The position numbers were made by a program, and so were the translations under genes. A DNA stretch of 64,000 nucleotides from Kaistia sp. 32K (GTDB taxonomy: Bacteria > Pseudomonadota > Alphaproteobacteria > Rhizobiales > Kaistiaceae), in contig NZ_AP024269.1 of NCBI RefSeq assembly GCF_016629525.1, positions 1,178,001-1,242,000 of the forward strand, read 5' to 3'. The notes beneath the pieces were generated by a model. That model saw only the letters and a list, made by a program, of their open reading frames with translations, had not been told where the DNA came from and ran no database searches. Shown piece by piece: positions 1 to 8,591 of this stretch. How positions within the stretch are numbered: the first letter of the stretch is position 1; each line of letters starts with the position of its first letter.

Positions 1-606
1 CTGAAGCAGCGCTACCGCGTGCAGGACGTCATCGACTATTCCGGCCTCGAGCCCGACAATGTCTTCCTGGAAGGCACGGGGGCGATGGTGCTCGACCATA
101 TCGGCCGCATCGCCTATGCGGCGCGCTCGAACCGCACCAACGAGGTCGCGCTGGAGCGTTTCTGCACCCATTTCAACTTCGAGCCCATGCTGTTCGAAGC
201 CGCCGATGCGAACGGCGCGAAGATCTACCATACCAACGTCATCATGTGCGTCGGCACCGAGATCGCGCTGGTCGGCCTCGACTCGATCGTTGGAGACGCG
301 CGCCGGGCCGAAATCCGCGCGCGGCTGGAGGAAACCGGCCGCATCGTCGTGCCGCTGAGCCACGCGCAGATCGCCGAGTTCGCCGGTAACGCGCTCGAAC
401 TTCGCGGCCGCAAGGGGCGGTTTCTCGCGATCTCATCGCGCGCCGCGGCCTCGCTGACGCCGGAGCAGCGCGCAACCATCGAAGCCGTCACGCCCCTGCT
501 TGCCCTCGACGTTCCGACGGTCGAACTCGCGGGTGGTTCGGTGCGCTGCATGCTTGCCGGTATCCATCTCGCCGCGCGTTCCGAGCCGACGGCTTCGCTC
601 GGCTGA
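1..606 (+). CDS. CtlX-like citrulline/arginine-type hydrolase, 5' end missing
   Basis: The reading frame is open from base 1, so the N-terminus lies outside the window; 201 C-terminal residues are visible. The segment FLEGTGAMVLDH followed by AYAARSNRTNE is typical of the amidinotransferase/arginine deiminase fold, especially the citrulline-utilising CtlX group. Further on, IALVGLDSIV and LSHAQIAEFAGNALEL fit the late part of the fold, where the nucleophilic Cys is expected; here Cys occurs in the late segment GGSVRCMLAGIHL. The likely reaction is hydrolysis of a guanidino or ureido group, giving ornithine and ammonia. It is followed 25 bp downstream by ornithine cyclodeaminase, which would use that ornithine. 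Substrate (citrulline or arginine) cannot be decided from this part. Confidence 0.75.
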   Translation: MKQRYRVQDVIDYSGLEPDNVFLEGTGAMVLDHIGRIAYAARSNRTNEVALERFCTHFNFEPMLFEAADANGAKIYHTNVIMCVGTEIALVGLDSIVGDARRAEIRARLEETGRIVVPLSHAQIAEFAGNALELRGRKGRFLAISSRAAASLTPEQRATIEAVTPLLALDVPTVELAGGSVRCMLAGIHLAARSEPTASLG

Positions 607-631
607 CCTCCCTGAAGTGGAAACGAGAGCC

Positions 632-1672
632 ATGAACCCCAAGCTGAACGTCGTTCCCTTCGTGAGCGTCGACCACATGATGAAGCTCGTGCTGTCGATC
701 GGCATCGAGCGCTTCCTTCTCGAGCTCTGCGCCTATGTCGAGGACGACTTCCGACGCTGGGAGAGCTTCGACAAGGTGGCGCGCGTCGCCGCCCATTCGC
801 CGGACGGGGTGATCGAGCTGATGCCGACCTCCGATGGCGCGGCCTACGGGTTCAAGTATGTGAACGGCCACCCGAAGAACACGCGCGACGGCCGCCAGAC
901 CGTGACGGCCTTCGGCGTCCTGGCGGATGTCGCCAACGGCTATCCGGTTCTCCTGACCGAAATGACGATCCTGACCGCGCTGCGCACCGCCGCGACCTCG
1001 GCCGTTGCCGCCCGGCACCTCGCACCGAAGGGCGCGCGGACCATGGCGATCATCGGCAACGGCGCGCAGGCCGAGTTCCAGGCTCTGGCCATGAAGGCGC
1101 TGATCGGCGTCGATCGCCTGCGCCTGTACGACATCGATCGTGCAGCCAGCGAGAAATGCCGGCTCAACCTCCAGAGCTTCGGCTTCGACATTGCGATCTG
1201 CGAAGGGACGGAGGAAGCGGTACAAGGGGCCGAGATCGTCACCACCGTCACGGCGGACAAGCAATACGCGACGATCCTCACCGACAATCTCGTCGGCGCG
1301 GGAATCCATATCAACGCGGTCGGCGGCGACTGCCCGGGCAAGACCGAGCTGCAGGCCGCCATTTTGCGTCGCTCCGACATCTTCGTGGAATACCCGCCGC
1401 AGACGCGCATCGAGGGCGAAATCCAGCAGCTCTCGCCCGACCACCCGGTGACGGAGCTCTGGCGCGTCATTGCCGGCGAAGTGCGAGGCCGAACCGACGG
1501 GCGGCAGATCACCCTTTTCGACTCCGTCGGCTTCGCCACCGAGGACTTCTCGGCCCTGCGCTATGTCCGCGACAAGCTGGCGGGCACGGCCCTCTACGAA
1601 GAACTCGACCTTCTCGCCGACCCCGACGACCCCCGCGACCTCTTCGGCATGCTGCTGCGCGCAGCCGCGTAA
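632..1672 (+). CDS. ocd: Ornithine cyclodeaminase
   Basis: This 346-residue protein matches the ornithine cyclodeaminase/mu-crystallin family in length and motifs. It would convert L-ornithine to L-proline and ammonia using bound NAD+. The Rossmann motif IIGNGAQAEF is near residues 140-149, preceded by the conserved TEMTILTALRTAATSA and FKYVNGHPKN stretches that line the active site. I chose the ATG at 632 because it opens the family-typical N-terminus MNPKLNVVPFVSVDHM; the frame stays open further upstream only by overlapping the previous gene. With the upstream CtlX-like gene it forms a two-gene arginine/citrulline-to-proline route. No terminator is evident in the 107 bp before the convergent TetR gene. 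Confidence 0.93.
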   Translation: MNPKLNVVPFVSVDHMMKLVLSIGIERFLLELCAYVEDDFRRWESFDKVARVAAHSPDGVIELMPTSDGAAYGFKYVNGHPKNTRDGRQTVTAFGVLADVANGYPVLLTEMTILTALRTAATSAVAARHLAPKGARTMAIIGNGAQAEFQALAMKALIGVDRLRLYDIDRAASEKCRLNLQSFGFDIAICEGTEEAVQGAEIVTTVTADKQYATILTDNLVGAGIHINAVGGDCPGKTELQAAILRRSDIFVEYPPQTRIEGEIQQLSPDHPVTELWRVIAGEVRGRTDGRQITLFDSVGFATEDFSALRYVRDKLAGTALYEELDLLADPDDPRDLFGMLLRAAA

Positions 1673-1779
1673 GGGAGGCGCCTGCTTTCGCGCTCCGAGA
1701 CAGCGGATATCCTGTGGCCGGAGGCCCCGTCTTCGACGGGCATCCCTACCACGGATGCCGTCTGACTGGTCGCTCGGCG

Positions 1780-2466
1780 TCATCGTCTGAGCGCTGAAGT
1801 GAGAGGCGTTCGTTCCGCTCTGAGCTGTTCGCTCTGATTGGGGAGCCTATCGAGGCCCACGCCATCCGTAAGCAACGTATAAATTCGATCGGTCGCGCTC
1901 GGACCAACGATAGCTCCAGGGCGATGCAGATCCGATACGGCAGGTGCCTCAACAATGACGATTCGACAGATAGACCATATATTCCAAGCCATTGAATTTA
2001 GCTTGTAGGAAAGTATGCTGTCGTTCGCGAATTTCTGATTTATGAAGTCTTTAGTTTTCGCCCGTATCGTAAAGGTGTAGTCGGGGCCGTGATAATGGTC
2101 CGATTTGACTACCAGGTTCGAGAAACACTGTATAATTCCGTCTTCGTTCCTGTGACACTCAATATAAAATGCGATCATATTTCTCAGTATCGACAGTGAT
2201 GGCTCGCCTGACGATATGATGTAATCGACTTGATCGGTGATGTTCTTGAGGATTGGAACTGTTGCATTCTCTAGAAGTTCGTATCGATCCGGGAAATAGT
2301 AGCTGATAAGCGCTGGAGTTACATTCAGGAAGCTCGCGATTCCTTTGCGGGAAACATCGGAATCGAAATTTTCGCGTAAAAAGTCGCGCACACCGTGCAG
2401 GATTGCATCTTTGCCTCCGACGGCTGAATCGCGAATGGGGCGGCCTTGAGATCGCGTTCCCGACAT
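1780..2466 (-). CDS. TetR/AcrR-family transcriptional regulator
   Basis: A 228-residue protein with an N-terminal helix-turn-helix of the TetR type (residues about 20-65; SRKGIASFLNVTPALISYYF) and a longer helical ligand domain with no family I can name. The ATG at 2466 is chosen over an in-frame start 72 bp upstream because AGGGAA sits just before it and the protein then begins MSGTRSQGRP, a normal TetR leader. The gene is visibly richer in A+T than its neighbours, with rare-looking ATA and TTA codons, suggesting acquisition by transfer. It is convergent with the ocd gene, so it need not regulate it. An inverted repeat 109 bp upstream (2575-2600) could be its own operator. Confidence 0.8.
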   Translation of the reverse strand: MSGTRSQGRPIRDSAVGGKDAILHGVRDFLRENFDSDVSRKGIASFLNVTPALISYYFPDRYELLENATVPILKNITDQVDYIISSGEPSLSILRNMIAFYIECHRNEDGIIQCFSNLVVKSDHYHGPDYTFTIRAKTKDFINQKFANDSILSYKLNSMAWNIWSICRIVIVEAPAVSDLHRPGAIVGPSATDRIYTLLTDGVGLDRLPNQSEQLRAERTPLTSALRR

Positions 2467-2802
2467 ATTCGTTCCCTTCGCCACTTCGAAAAATGGAAGA
2501 AAGCAAACTCCGGAGGGAGGATATGTAAGCGCTGGCATGTTGCCTTGTTGCGCGCCGCGATAGTTGAGCCAACTGATAATCTAGTATCATCTAGATAATC
2601 GGTTTGGCGCCGGCTCTCTATCGCCAGAATAGGCTACATGGTGCACTGCAAATTCATTTCAAACATTAAATTAACAGAAATCGTCTCATCCGCTCGCCTT
2701 CCATGCAGCCCTGCTGAGCACAGTCCGCGCGGGCGACCTGATTGCGGGCCGGTTGGGCCTGTCATGGGAAGGGGCGTCGCAGGGGAGAGCGCTCGAGCCT
2801 GG
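2467..2802. other. Intergenic region upstream of the TetR gene
   Basis: Apart from the ribosome-binding site of the TetR gene and the inverted repeat at 2575-2600, I see no gene here. The first part is AT-rich like the TetR gene. The two overlapping open frames at about 2634-2967 have no ribosome-binding site or recognisable protein and look like chance frames running into the antisense of the polymerase gene. Confidence 0.5.
2575..2600. promoter_or_regulatory. Inverted repeat, candidate TetR operator
   Basis: GATAATCTAG (2575-2584) and CTAGATAATC (2591-2600) form a 10-bp inverted repeat with one mismatch and a 6-bp spacer. It lies 109 bp upstream of the TetR start. TetR-family proteins commonly bind such repeats at their own promoters; binding here is inferred. 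Confidence 0.4.
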
Positions 2803-4251
2803 CTAGGATCCCACCGCGGCGGCCGGATATGCGTCGACCGCTTGGCGCATCTGACCTGCGCCGCCAGCGCCCAGGCTCGCGTCATGCGGGTGGAGGCGGG
2901 CCGCGGCGAGGGCGGAAAGGACGAAGAACGGCATGCCAAGATCAATCAGGGCGCCAGAAATCGATGACGCGATCAGCGCGGCGAGCATGCCCGCCTTGGC
3001 GGCGCGACGCGCGACATGGGTGAACCCGTCATCGCTGGCATCGCCACGCAGCATGGCTGTCGCGATGAAGAGCGCGTAGCAGGCCGAGCCGAACACGCCG
3101 AGATTGGCCAGCGACGCAAGCGGGAAGCTGGACGCGCGGACGCTGCCAATGCCAGTGCCAAGGCCAAGAGTCTCGGTGAAGGTTCTGAACGCCTCGACAT
3201 TGTAGCGCGAGCGCTCGATTCCGGATTGGCTGGCTGATTTCTGGAAAACCATGCCGTTCAGGACGTCCATGGTAGCGTCGTGGGCGGGCTGGTAGAGCGC
3301 GATGACGCAGACGATGGCAGCCAGCACGAGCGGGGCAAAGACAATCAGCAATCCGGTCGTCCACGGTGCCGGTCGGCCCTTCCGCAGAAGCTGCGGTATG
3401 GATCCGGCGTAGAGCAGGGCGAGGCAGATCGGCAGCGCCACATAGGCTGTCGTCGAGGTCGACAGCAACAGCAGCACGAGCGACAGGAGAGCGACCGGGA
3501 ACGCGATCTTCGTGTAGACGCCGCCGAGCCAAAGCTGCAGTGAGAAAGCGAAGGCGCCCAGCGTCGCAAAGGCGAAGGCCGAGGCTTCCGTGAAGGAGCC
3601 GATGATGCGCCGCATGCCGCCGGAGGTTGCGTCGAGATAGATCGTGTAGGTGGCGTTGCGCATGAAATCGAGGAGATCGCCCGTTCCGGTCCAGAACGTC
3701 GCGAGGTCGAGTCCAGCGAAGAGGATGTTGGCGACGCAATAGGCGAGCAGGGCCTGCGTCACGGTCTTGAGGCCCGCTTGCGTCTGCACGAAGACCGAGG
3801 CGGCAAGGAAGCAGACCATGTCGCCGGTGAAATAGATGGATTGGGTCAAATTGCCGGAGGTCGGCCCGAGCGGGATCTGCGCGAAGCCGCCAAGAGAGGC
3901 GCTGACCCCGATGGCATTGACGTAATATTGGCCAGCCAGCAGACGCGGGAAAAAGAAGGCTCCGACGACGCCGTAGAGCCAGGTGCATAGCAGCCAGAAG
4001 CCGGGCCCCGGAAAGCGGAGCAGCAGGACTGCCGCGCGAACATTGGCGGTCTTGCTGAATACGCCGATGGCGAGGAAGCCGAGCAGCAGATGCGCTGGCT
4101 GTATGCTGGCCCCGGTGGCGCTCAGGATCATGGCCGCCGACGAGCCGAGTAGCGTCGAAAGGATGAAGGCCTTGAAGGCAAATGTCTCCCCGCGCAGAAG
4201 CGCGAGGATGCCGACCACCATCGTCAACAGGCCCATCAATTCGATCGACAT
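2803..4251 (-). CDS. EPS polymerase / O-antigen-ligase-like membrane protein (Wzy type)
   Basis: A 482-residue protein made almost entirely of hydrophobic segments (about ten to twelve), with a longer hydrophilic loop at about residues 325-370 containing QSGIERSRYNVEAFRTF. This topology and the large loop near the C-terminus are typical of Wzy/ExoQ/WaaL-type polymerases and ligases, which join lipid-linked repeat units on the periplasmic side. Sequence similarity in this class is weak, so the assignment rests on topology and context: the flippase lies 57 bp upstream on the same strand and the rest of the EPS genes follow. It could be a ligase rather than a polymerase, but no lipopolysaccharide genes are nearby. 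Confidence 0.7.
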   Translation of the reverse strand: MSIELMGLLTMVVGILALLRGETFAFKAFILSTLLGSSAAMILSATGASIQPAHLLLGFLAIGVFSKTANVRAAVLLLRFPGPGFWLLCTWLYGVVGAFFFPRLLAGQYYVNAIGVSASLGGFAQIPLGPTSGNLTQSIYFTGDMVCFLAASVFVQTQAGLKTVTQALLAYCVANILFAGLDLATFWTGTGDLLDFMRNATYTIYLDATSGGMRRIIGSFTEASAFAFATLGAFAFSLQLWLGGVYTKIAFPVALLSLVLLLLSTSTTAYVALPICLALLYAGSIPQLLRKGRPAPWTTGLLIVFAPLVLAAIVCVIALYQPAHDATMDVLNGMVFQKSASQSGIERSRYNVEAFRTFTETLGLGTGIGSVRASSFPLASLANLGVFGSACYALFIATAMLRGDASDDGFTHVARRAAKAGMLAALIASSISGALIDLGMPFFVLSALAAARLHPHDASLGAGGAGQMRQAVDAYPAAAVGS

Positions 4252-4308
4252 TCGTCCTGTCCGCCAGCCTTCGTTGCGGCTTATCCTGGTGCAGTCTGCC
4301 GGGTTCCT

Positions 4309-5817
4309 TCAGCCCAGCGCGTAGTAAACCAGGCGGTGCGCGATGGCTCCTGCCGATACCGGAAGGTGATCGGCGAGCGACCGGATCTTTGCGATGTCCT
4401 CGGTCTCCAGCCCGCCGAAGACGCGCACCGCAGCGAGGTAGGTGAAGGCGCCCATGGCGATGGCGACGACGACGCCCAGCGGCGTCGGCATCACGATCAG
4501 ACAGAGCCGGGCCGTGCCGGCGCAGAGCAGCGCCGCCAGCAACAGGCGCGCCAGCGCGTTGAACGGGACGTCGAAGCCGAGCCGTCGCCAAAGGAACCAC
4601 GTGCCGAGGCCGATCACGACGCATTGGGTTATGGCGCGCGAATAGGCGGCCCCCATCAGGCCGAAGGGTGCGATCAGCAAAAGGCCGCCGCTCACGGACA
4701 GGACGGCGCCGACGATACCGAGATAGAAATCGACGTCGCTGCGCTCCATCGCCCAGATCAGATTGGCGCCCACCGTTGCTGTCGCTGGTACGGAAGCCGC
4801 CGCGACGAGCACGACGGCCGACGGCACCGCATCCGAAAACGCCTGGCCAAACAGGAGCGGCAGGAGCACAGGAACGATCGCCGCGAGGCCGAAACAGGCG
4901 GGGAGGATCAGGAAGCCCATGATCCGCGTTCCCGATGCGTAGGCCGCGCGCAGCCCGTCCATGTCCTTCTGGCCGAATTTCTCGGAAAAATGAGGCAGGA
5001 GCCCCCAGCTCAGCATCAGGGGGCCCTGAATGGCGAGATTGGCGAGTGTCAGGCTCGCCGCGAGATAGCCGACCGATTGGGCGCCCCAGAAGGCATGCAG
5101 GAAAAATATCTCGATGCGCGAGAAGACGAACGCCGCCCCGATTTCGGACGCCCAGCGATACCTGGCGTATTTGAACAGGCGCCGTTTCGTTTCGGCGGGC
5201 GCGTAGGGCTTTTCGCGCCAGAAATCGCGGATCGGGATGATCGGCAACACGGCGCCGATGAGATAGCCGAACATGGCGCCCTGCACGCCAAATTGGAGGC
5301 TGCCCAGGACGATCAGGACCAGTTGGAGGAACATGGCGATCGACGATATCCGGGCCACGCGGTCCATGGCGTGCATGCCACGCAAATAGGCCTTGGCGAA
5401 GTCGCCAAGGCCCTGGGCGGCGCAGGAGAGGCCGATCAGCAGGCAGAGCAGGGGATCTCTCAGTAGGGCCTGGCCCGTATCGCCCCGGCTGAACCAGATG
5501 ATGCAGGATATCGCAATTGCGATCGGCAGCATGTTGAAGGCGAAGACAGGGCGGAGCAGGAAGGCGGCCAGTCCCCGTGCCTTCTGTTCGCCATCGACAA
5601 CGGCATATTCCGGCAGATACCGGGTCAGGGTGAACGGAAGGCCCGCGCCGGTGATCGTCGTCGCGACCGCGATGATCCAGACGGCGAAGGAATAGGTCCC
5701 CACGCCCTCGACGCCGAGGAGGCGCGCCACGATCAGGCCGCTCAGAAAGTTCGCGGCCGTATTGCAAACTGCCGCGATCGTGCCGAAGGCCGAATTTCTG
5801 ACAAAGCGGATATTCAA
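4309..5817 (-). CDS. Polysaccharide flippase (Wzx/MATE-like)
   Basis: A multi-pass membrane protein of about 502 residues with the usual start of oligosaccharide flippases: a charged leader then GTIAAVCNTAANFLSGLIVA and ARLLGVEGVGTYSFAVWI. It would carry undecaprenyl-linked EPS repeat units across the inner membrane. The longest frame begins with TTG at 5946, which would add 43 residues rich in polar amino acids and unlike the family. I prefer TTG at 5817 (LNIRFVRNSAFG), with GAGAG five bases upstream; GTG at 5829 is also possible. No good ATG exists near the N-terminus, so the start remains uncertain. The polymerase gene follows 57 bp downstream and is probably co-transcribed. Confidence 0.82.
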   Translation of the reverse strand: MNIRFVRNSAFGTIAAVCNTAANFLSGLIVARLLGVEGVGTYSFAVWIIAVATTITGAGLPFTLTRYLPEYAVVDGEQKARGLAAFLLRPVFAFNMLPIAIAISCIIWFSRGDTGQALLRDPLLCLLIGLSCAAQGLGDFAKAYLRGMHAMDRVARISSIAMFLQLVLIVLGSLQFGVQGAMFGYLIGAVLPIIPIRDFWREKPYAPAETKRRLFKYARYRWASEIGAAFVFSRIEIFFLHAFWGAQSVGYLAASLTLANLAIQGPLMLSWGLLPHFSEKFGQKDMDGLRAAYASGTRIMGFLILPACFGLAAIVPVLLPLLFGQAFSDAVPSAVVLVAAASVPATATVGANLIWAMERSDVDFYLGIVGAVLSVSGGLLLIAPFGLMGAAYSRAITQCVVIGLGTWFLWRRLGFDVPFNALARLLLAALLCAGTARLCLIVMPTPLGVVVAIAMGAFTYLAAVRVFGGLETEDIAKIRSLADHLPVSAGAIAHRLVYYALG

Positions 5818-6092
5818 ATGCGCTCTCACATGGCTCTGATCACAGATGCCGAGCCCTTGGCGTTGGCTCGGCTGGTTCGAGGCGACAGAACGGGGCGCGT
5901 GGTCTGGTTGTAATCTGCCGTCCCAATTGTTCTCGCGCAGTGTCAAAGGATGTTGGCAAAGCCTATAGCGCAGGACTGGTTGGCGCTAATTTTTTCAGGA
6001 AGTAATTATTCAATATTTGCCTGTCGGCACATCTGTCGTGATAGTAAATTGGCTAGGGAGGCCGGATGTAGAAATTTCGAAGAGAGGCGTAG

Positions 6093-7034
6093 ATGAAAGA
6101 CGAATGCTGCTGCTACGTCATCGATCAAGGCTATCTGTTCCCGACGGTATTGAGCGCTGCGCAAGCGCGTAAGGCGACATGCGTCGATACGACCGACATC
6201 AAGATATTTTGTATTGGCTCCGAGAACGCCGAAACCCTGCCGTTCCAGAATGTCTGCGAAAGCCTGGGGGTCGAGCTTGTCTTCGCCCCGCCCGCTGCGA
6301 TCGACCATATGCCGATCCTGTTCGCGCGCTTTTTCCTGTCGCGCCTGCTGGACCCGGCTTATCGCTCGATCGTCTATGTCGATGGCGACACCCAGATCTC
6401 GGGGTCGCTCCAGCCCTTACTCGATATCGAGCTGGAACCCGGTCGATTCATCGCCGCGCCGGATCCCATGTCGATCCTGATCGATCAGCCGAGGCGTATG
6501 TGGCGCAAGCGCCGCGCCTATCTTCAGTCGATCGGAATCGCCGATGCCGTCCTTCAGCGCTACTGCAACTCCGGCGTCTTGCGGTTCAATCTTAGGGATT
6601 GGGAAGCGATCAGCACGGCCGTCATCGAAACGTCCTCGCGCCATGGTCACGAGCTGAAGTTCCCTGATCAGGATGCGCTGAACCTGATGTTCGGCACCGA
6701 CTATCTGACGATGTCCTATCGCTGGAATTTCCCGAGCTTCTTTCTCGCCTGCGGTTTCGAGGATCTGATCACGCCGACGATCTATCATTTCATGTCCAAC
6801 CCGCGACCCTGGCATGGCCCGTTCCAGCCCTGGGGCGACGCCTGGCACGAGCCCTATCTCCGTCTTGCGAGCGAACATCCCGAACTGGCGCGATTCCATA
6901 AGGCGTTCGGGCCAATCAAGACCGCGAAGTACATTGCCCAGCAGCGGATCAAGAGCGCGATCGAACTGCCGCTTTGGCGCTCTTCCTTGGTCCGCGAACG
7001 GATCGAACGGCACGAGGCCCGGGCCTACGTCTAG
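6093..7034 (+). CDS. Glycosyltransferase family 8 protein
   Basis: A 313-residue protein with the GT8 layout: an early beta strand with small residues, then the metal-binding DxD motif in IVYVDGDTQISGSLQPLL (about residues 90-107), the CNSGVLRFNLRDW segment and PDQDALNLMF (about 180-200). These correspond to the LgtC/glycogenin-type fold, a retaining transferase using a UDP-sugar, often galactose or glucose. It would act in the cytoplasm on the lipid-linked EPS intermediate. The ATG follows GAGAGG at the usual distance. It stands alone on the plus strand between the flippase and the ExoF-like gene, with an AT-rich 275-bp region (5818-6092) upstream. Confidence 0.85.
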   Translation: MKDECCCYVIDQGYLFPTVLSAAQARKATCVDTTDIKIFCIGSENAETLPFQNVCESLGVELVFAPPAAIDHMPILFARFFLSRLLDPAYRSIVYVDGDTQISGSLQPLLDIELEPGRFIAAPDPMSILIDQPRRMWRKRRAYLQSIGIADAVLQRYCNSGVLRFNLRDWEAISTAVIETSSRHGHELKFPDQDALNLMFGTDYLTMSYRWNFPSFFLACGFEDLITPTIYHFMSNPRPWHGPFQPWGDAWHEPYLRLASEHPELARFHKAFGPIKTAKYIAQQRIKSAIELPLWRSSLVRERIERHEARAYV

Positions 7035-7073
7035 GGCCTGCGGCGCTCCGGCTGGCCGACGTAGGACAACGCC

Positions 7074-8348
7074 TCAGCCGCGAGCATCAGGCCTCTGGAG
7101 CTCCGGCGGCTTGTCGACATGGACGGTATCGCCCGGTTCGACAAGGTCGCTTTCGGACGTCGTCTCCGTTCTGAAGACGCCGTTGACCCGTCGGGTGATG
7201 GAGTAGACCGGGGCGCGACGCGCGTTCACGGACTGCTGTGCCGTCACCTGGGGAGAGCGAACTTCGGATTGATAGATGAGGGTCTGCGTGGTGGCGATCC
7301 GTTCGTTCACGGCGTCGAGGCTCGTCCTGACCTCGCGCGCCTCGGCGAGGAACTGGCTGCGCTGCTTGTCGCGGAAATCCGAAAGATCCCTGTCGATACG
7401 GGCAATATCCTGCTGGGCGCGTAGCGAGGAGAGCTGAATGTCGAGGAGATTGCTTTCGAATTGGGAGGTGTTCTGCTCCGTCTGCAACTGACGCGGCATG
7501 ACGGCGAGGCCTTTGGCGACCAGGCCATTGACCTGATCGAGCTCCTTTTTCGAAAGCGCCAGCTGGCGCGAGACGGACGCCTCCTTGGCAGAAAGCGTTT
7601 CGACTTCATGCTGCAGCAGGATCTTGGCCTGCCCGAGTGATTCCGTCTGTGATTGCAGGGCGCTTCTGCCCGTCTCGAACAAAAGCTGCTCCTCGCGCAT
7701 GGCGCGGGCGACTTCCGGGGTGGTTTCCTGCGCCAGGAGCGCCTTGGGGAAGGCGATGGAATCCGCGCCGTGGAGCTCGGCATCGAGCCTGGCCTGGCGC
7801 GCGATCAGCGCTTGTTGTTCGGTGGCGAGAACGCGCAATTCGCCACGCTGCGTGAGCGCATCCCGCTCGTAGTCGAGCATGTTCGCTTCCTGTGGCCGGA
7901 CCAGCCCGCCAGCGATGCTGACGGCCTGCAGGACCGTCATGCCTGGCCGGTAGCCGTATTCGCCCGGCTTCACGACTTGGCCGATCATGTAGAAGGGTCG
8001 GTAGTTTACGACTTCGATCGAAGCGTCCGGACGTTGGGCAAGGCCGGCCCTGTCCTTCAGTCGATCGGCGAGCGATTGCGCCAATTGTGACGTCGTCTGA
8101 TCGGCCGCCGGAACCTCGCCAACCAGCGGCAGCGATACGTTGCCGGCCGCATCGACCACGAATTCCCCGGTCAGCGCCGTCCATTCGTGCATCTCGGCCG
8201 AGCCCGTCCGCCAGTCGTAGACCTTGACCCGCAACCGATCCTGCGGCCCCAGCCGATAGCCATTTGCGCCGGCATCTGCCGCGATGGCTGGGCCGCCCCA
8301 GCCTATCCAGCCGATGAGGACGAGAGCCGCGATTTGCATCGCGCGCAT
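7074..8348 (-). CDS. Polysaccharide export protein, ExoF/Wza-like
   Basis: A 424-residue exported protein. A signal peptide (MRAMQIAALVLIGW to about residue 24, ending before ADAG) precedes a polysaccharide-export domain (YRLGPQDRLRVKVYDWR, about 30-120) and a SLBB-type soluble domain beginning FYMIGQVVKPGEYGY. The rest is a long helical, coiled-coil-rich region (about 170-360), as in rhizobial ExoF rather than E. coli Wza. The start is the ATG at 8348, placed five bases after GGAGGA; a TTG at 8372 is in frame but poorer. No lipoprotein Cys is seen at the signal cleavage site. It likely forms the periplasmic/outer-membrane export channel working with the Wzz/ExoP-like protein at 15.2 kb. Confidence 0.85.
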   Translation of the reverse strand: MRAMQIAALVLIGWIGWGGPAIAADAGANGYRLGPQDRLRVKVYDWRTGSAEMHEWTALTGEFVVDAAGNVSLPLVGEVPAADQTTSQLAQSLADRLKDRAGLAQRPDASIEVVNYRPFYMIGQVVKPGEYGYRPGMTVLQAVSIAGGLVRPQEANMLDYERDALTQRGELRVLATEQQALIARQARLDAELHGADSIAFPKALLAQETTPEVARAMREEQLLFETGRSALQSQTESLGQAKILLQHEVETLSAKEASVSRQLALSKKELDQVNGLVAKGLAVMPRQLQTEQNTSQFESNLLDIQLSSLRAQQDIARIDRDLSDFRDKQRSQFLAEAREVRTSLDAVNERIATTQTLIYQSEVRSPQVTAQQSVNARRAPVYSITRRVNGVFRTETTSESDLVEPGDTVHVDKPPELQRPDARG

Positions 8349-8591
8349 GGCATTCCTCCGCAGTACGCCCAAGTCTCGGTTTCGTGCAGTCTCCGACCAA
8401 TAGAGCCGGAAATATCGCCGTGCTGGCAGAAAATAGATGCGGTCGATCGGTGGGCAATTTTAATCTTTGAAGTAATTATCCTTGTTCTTCGAGGGCAGTT
8501 GTTGATTTGTGATCAGCGCCCGCGATCCTAAGTGCGGTATACGTCTTGGCTTCTGCATGCCGGGCTTCGTCGGCCAGGCTGAGCTTCGTTA

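Noticed and set aside
3029..5767. A 912-codon minus-strand frame spanning the polymerase and flippase genes
   Set aside because: It is in a different frame of the same strand; the real frames carry membrane-protein sequences while this one is Arg/Pro-rich and crosses the true intergenic gap.
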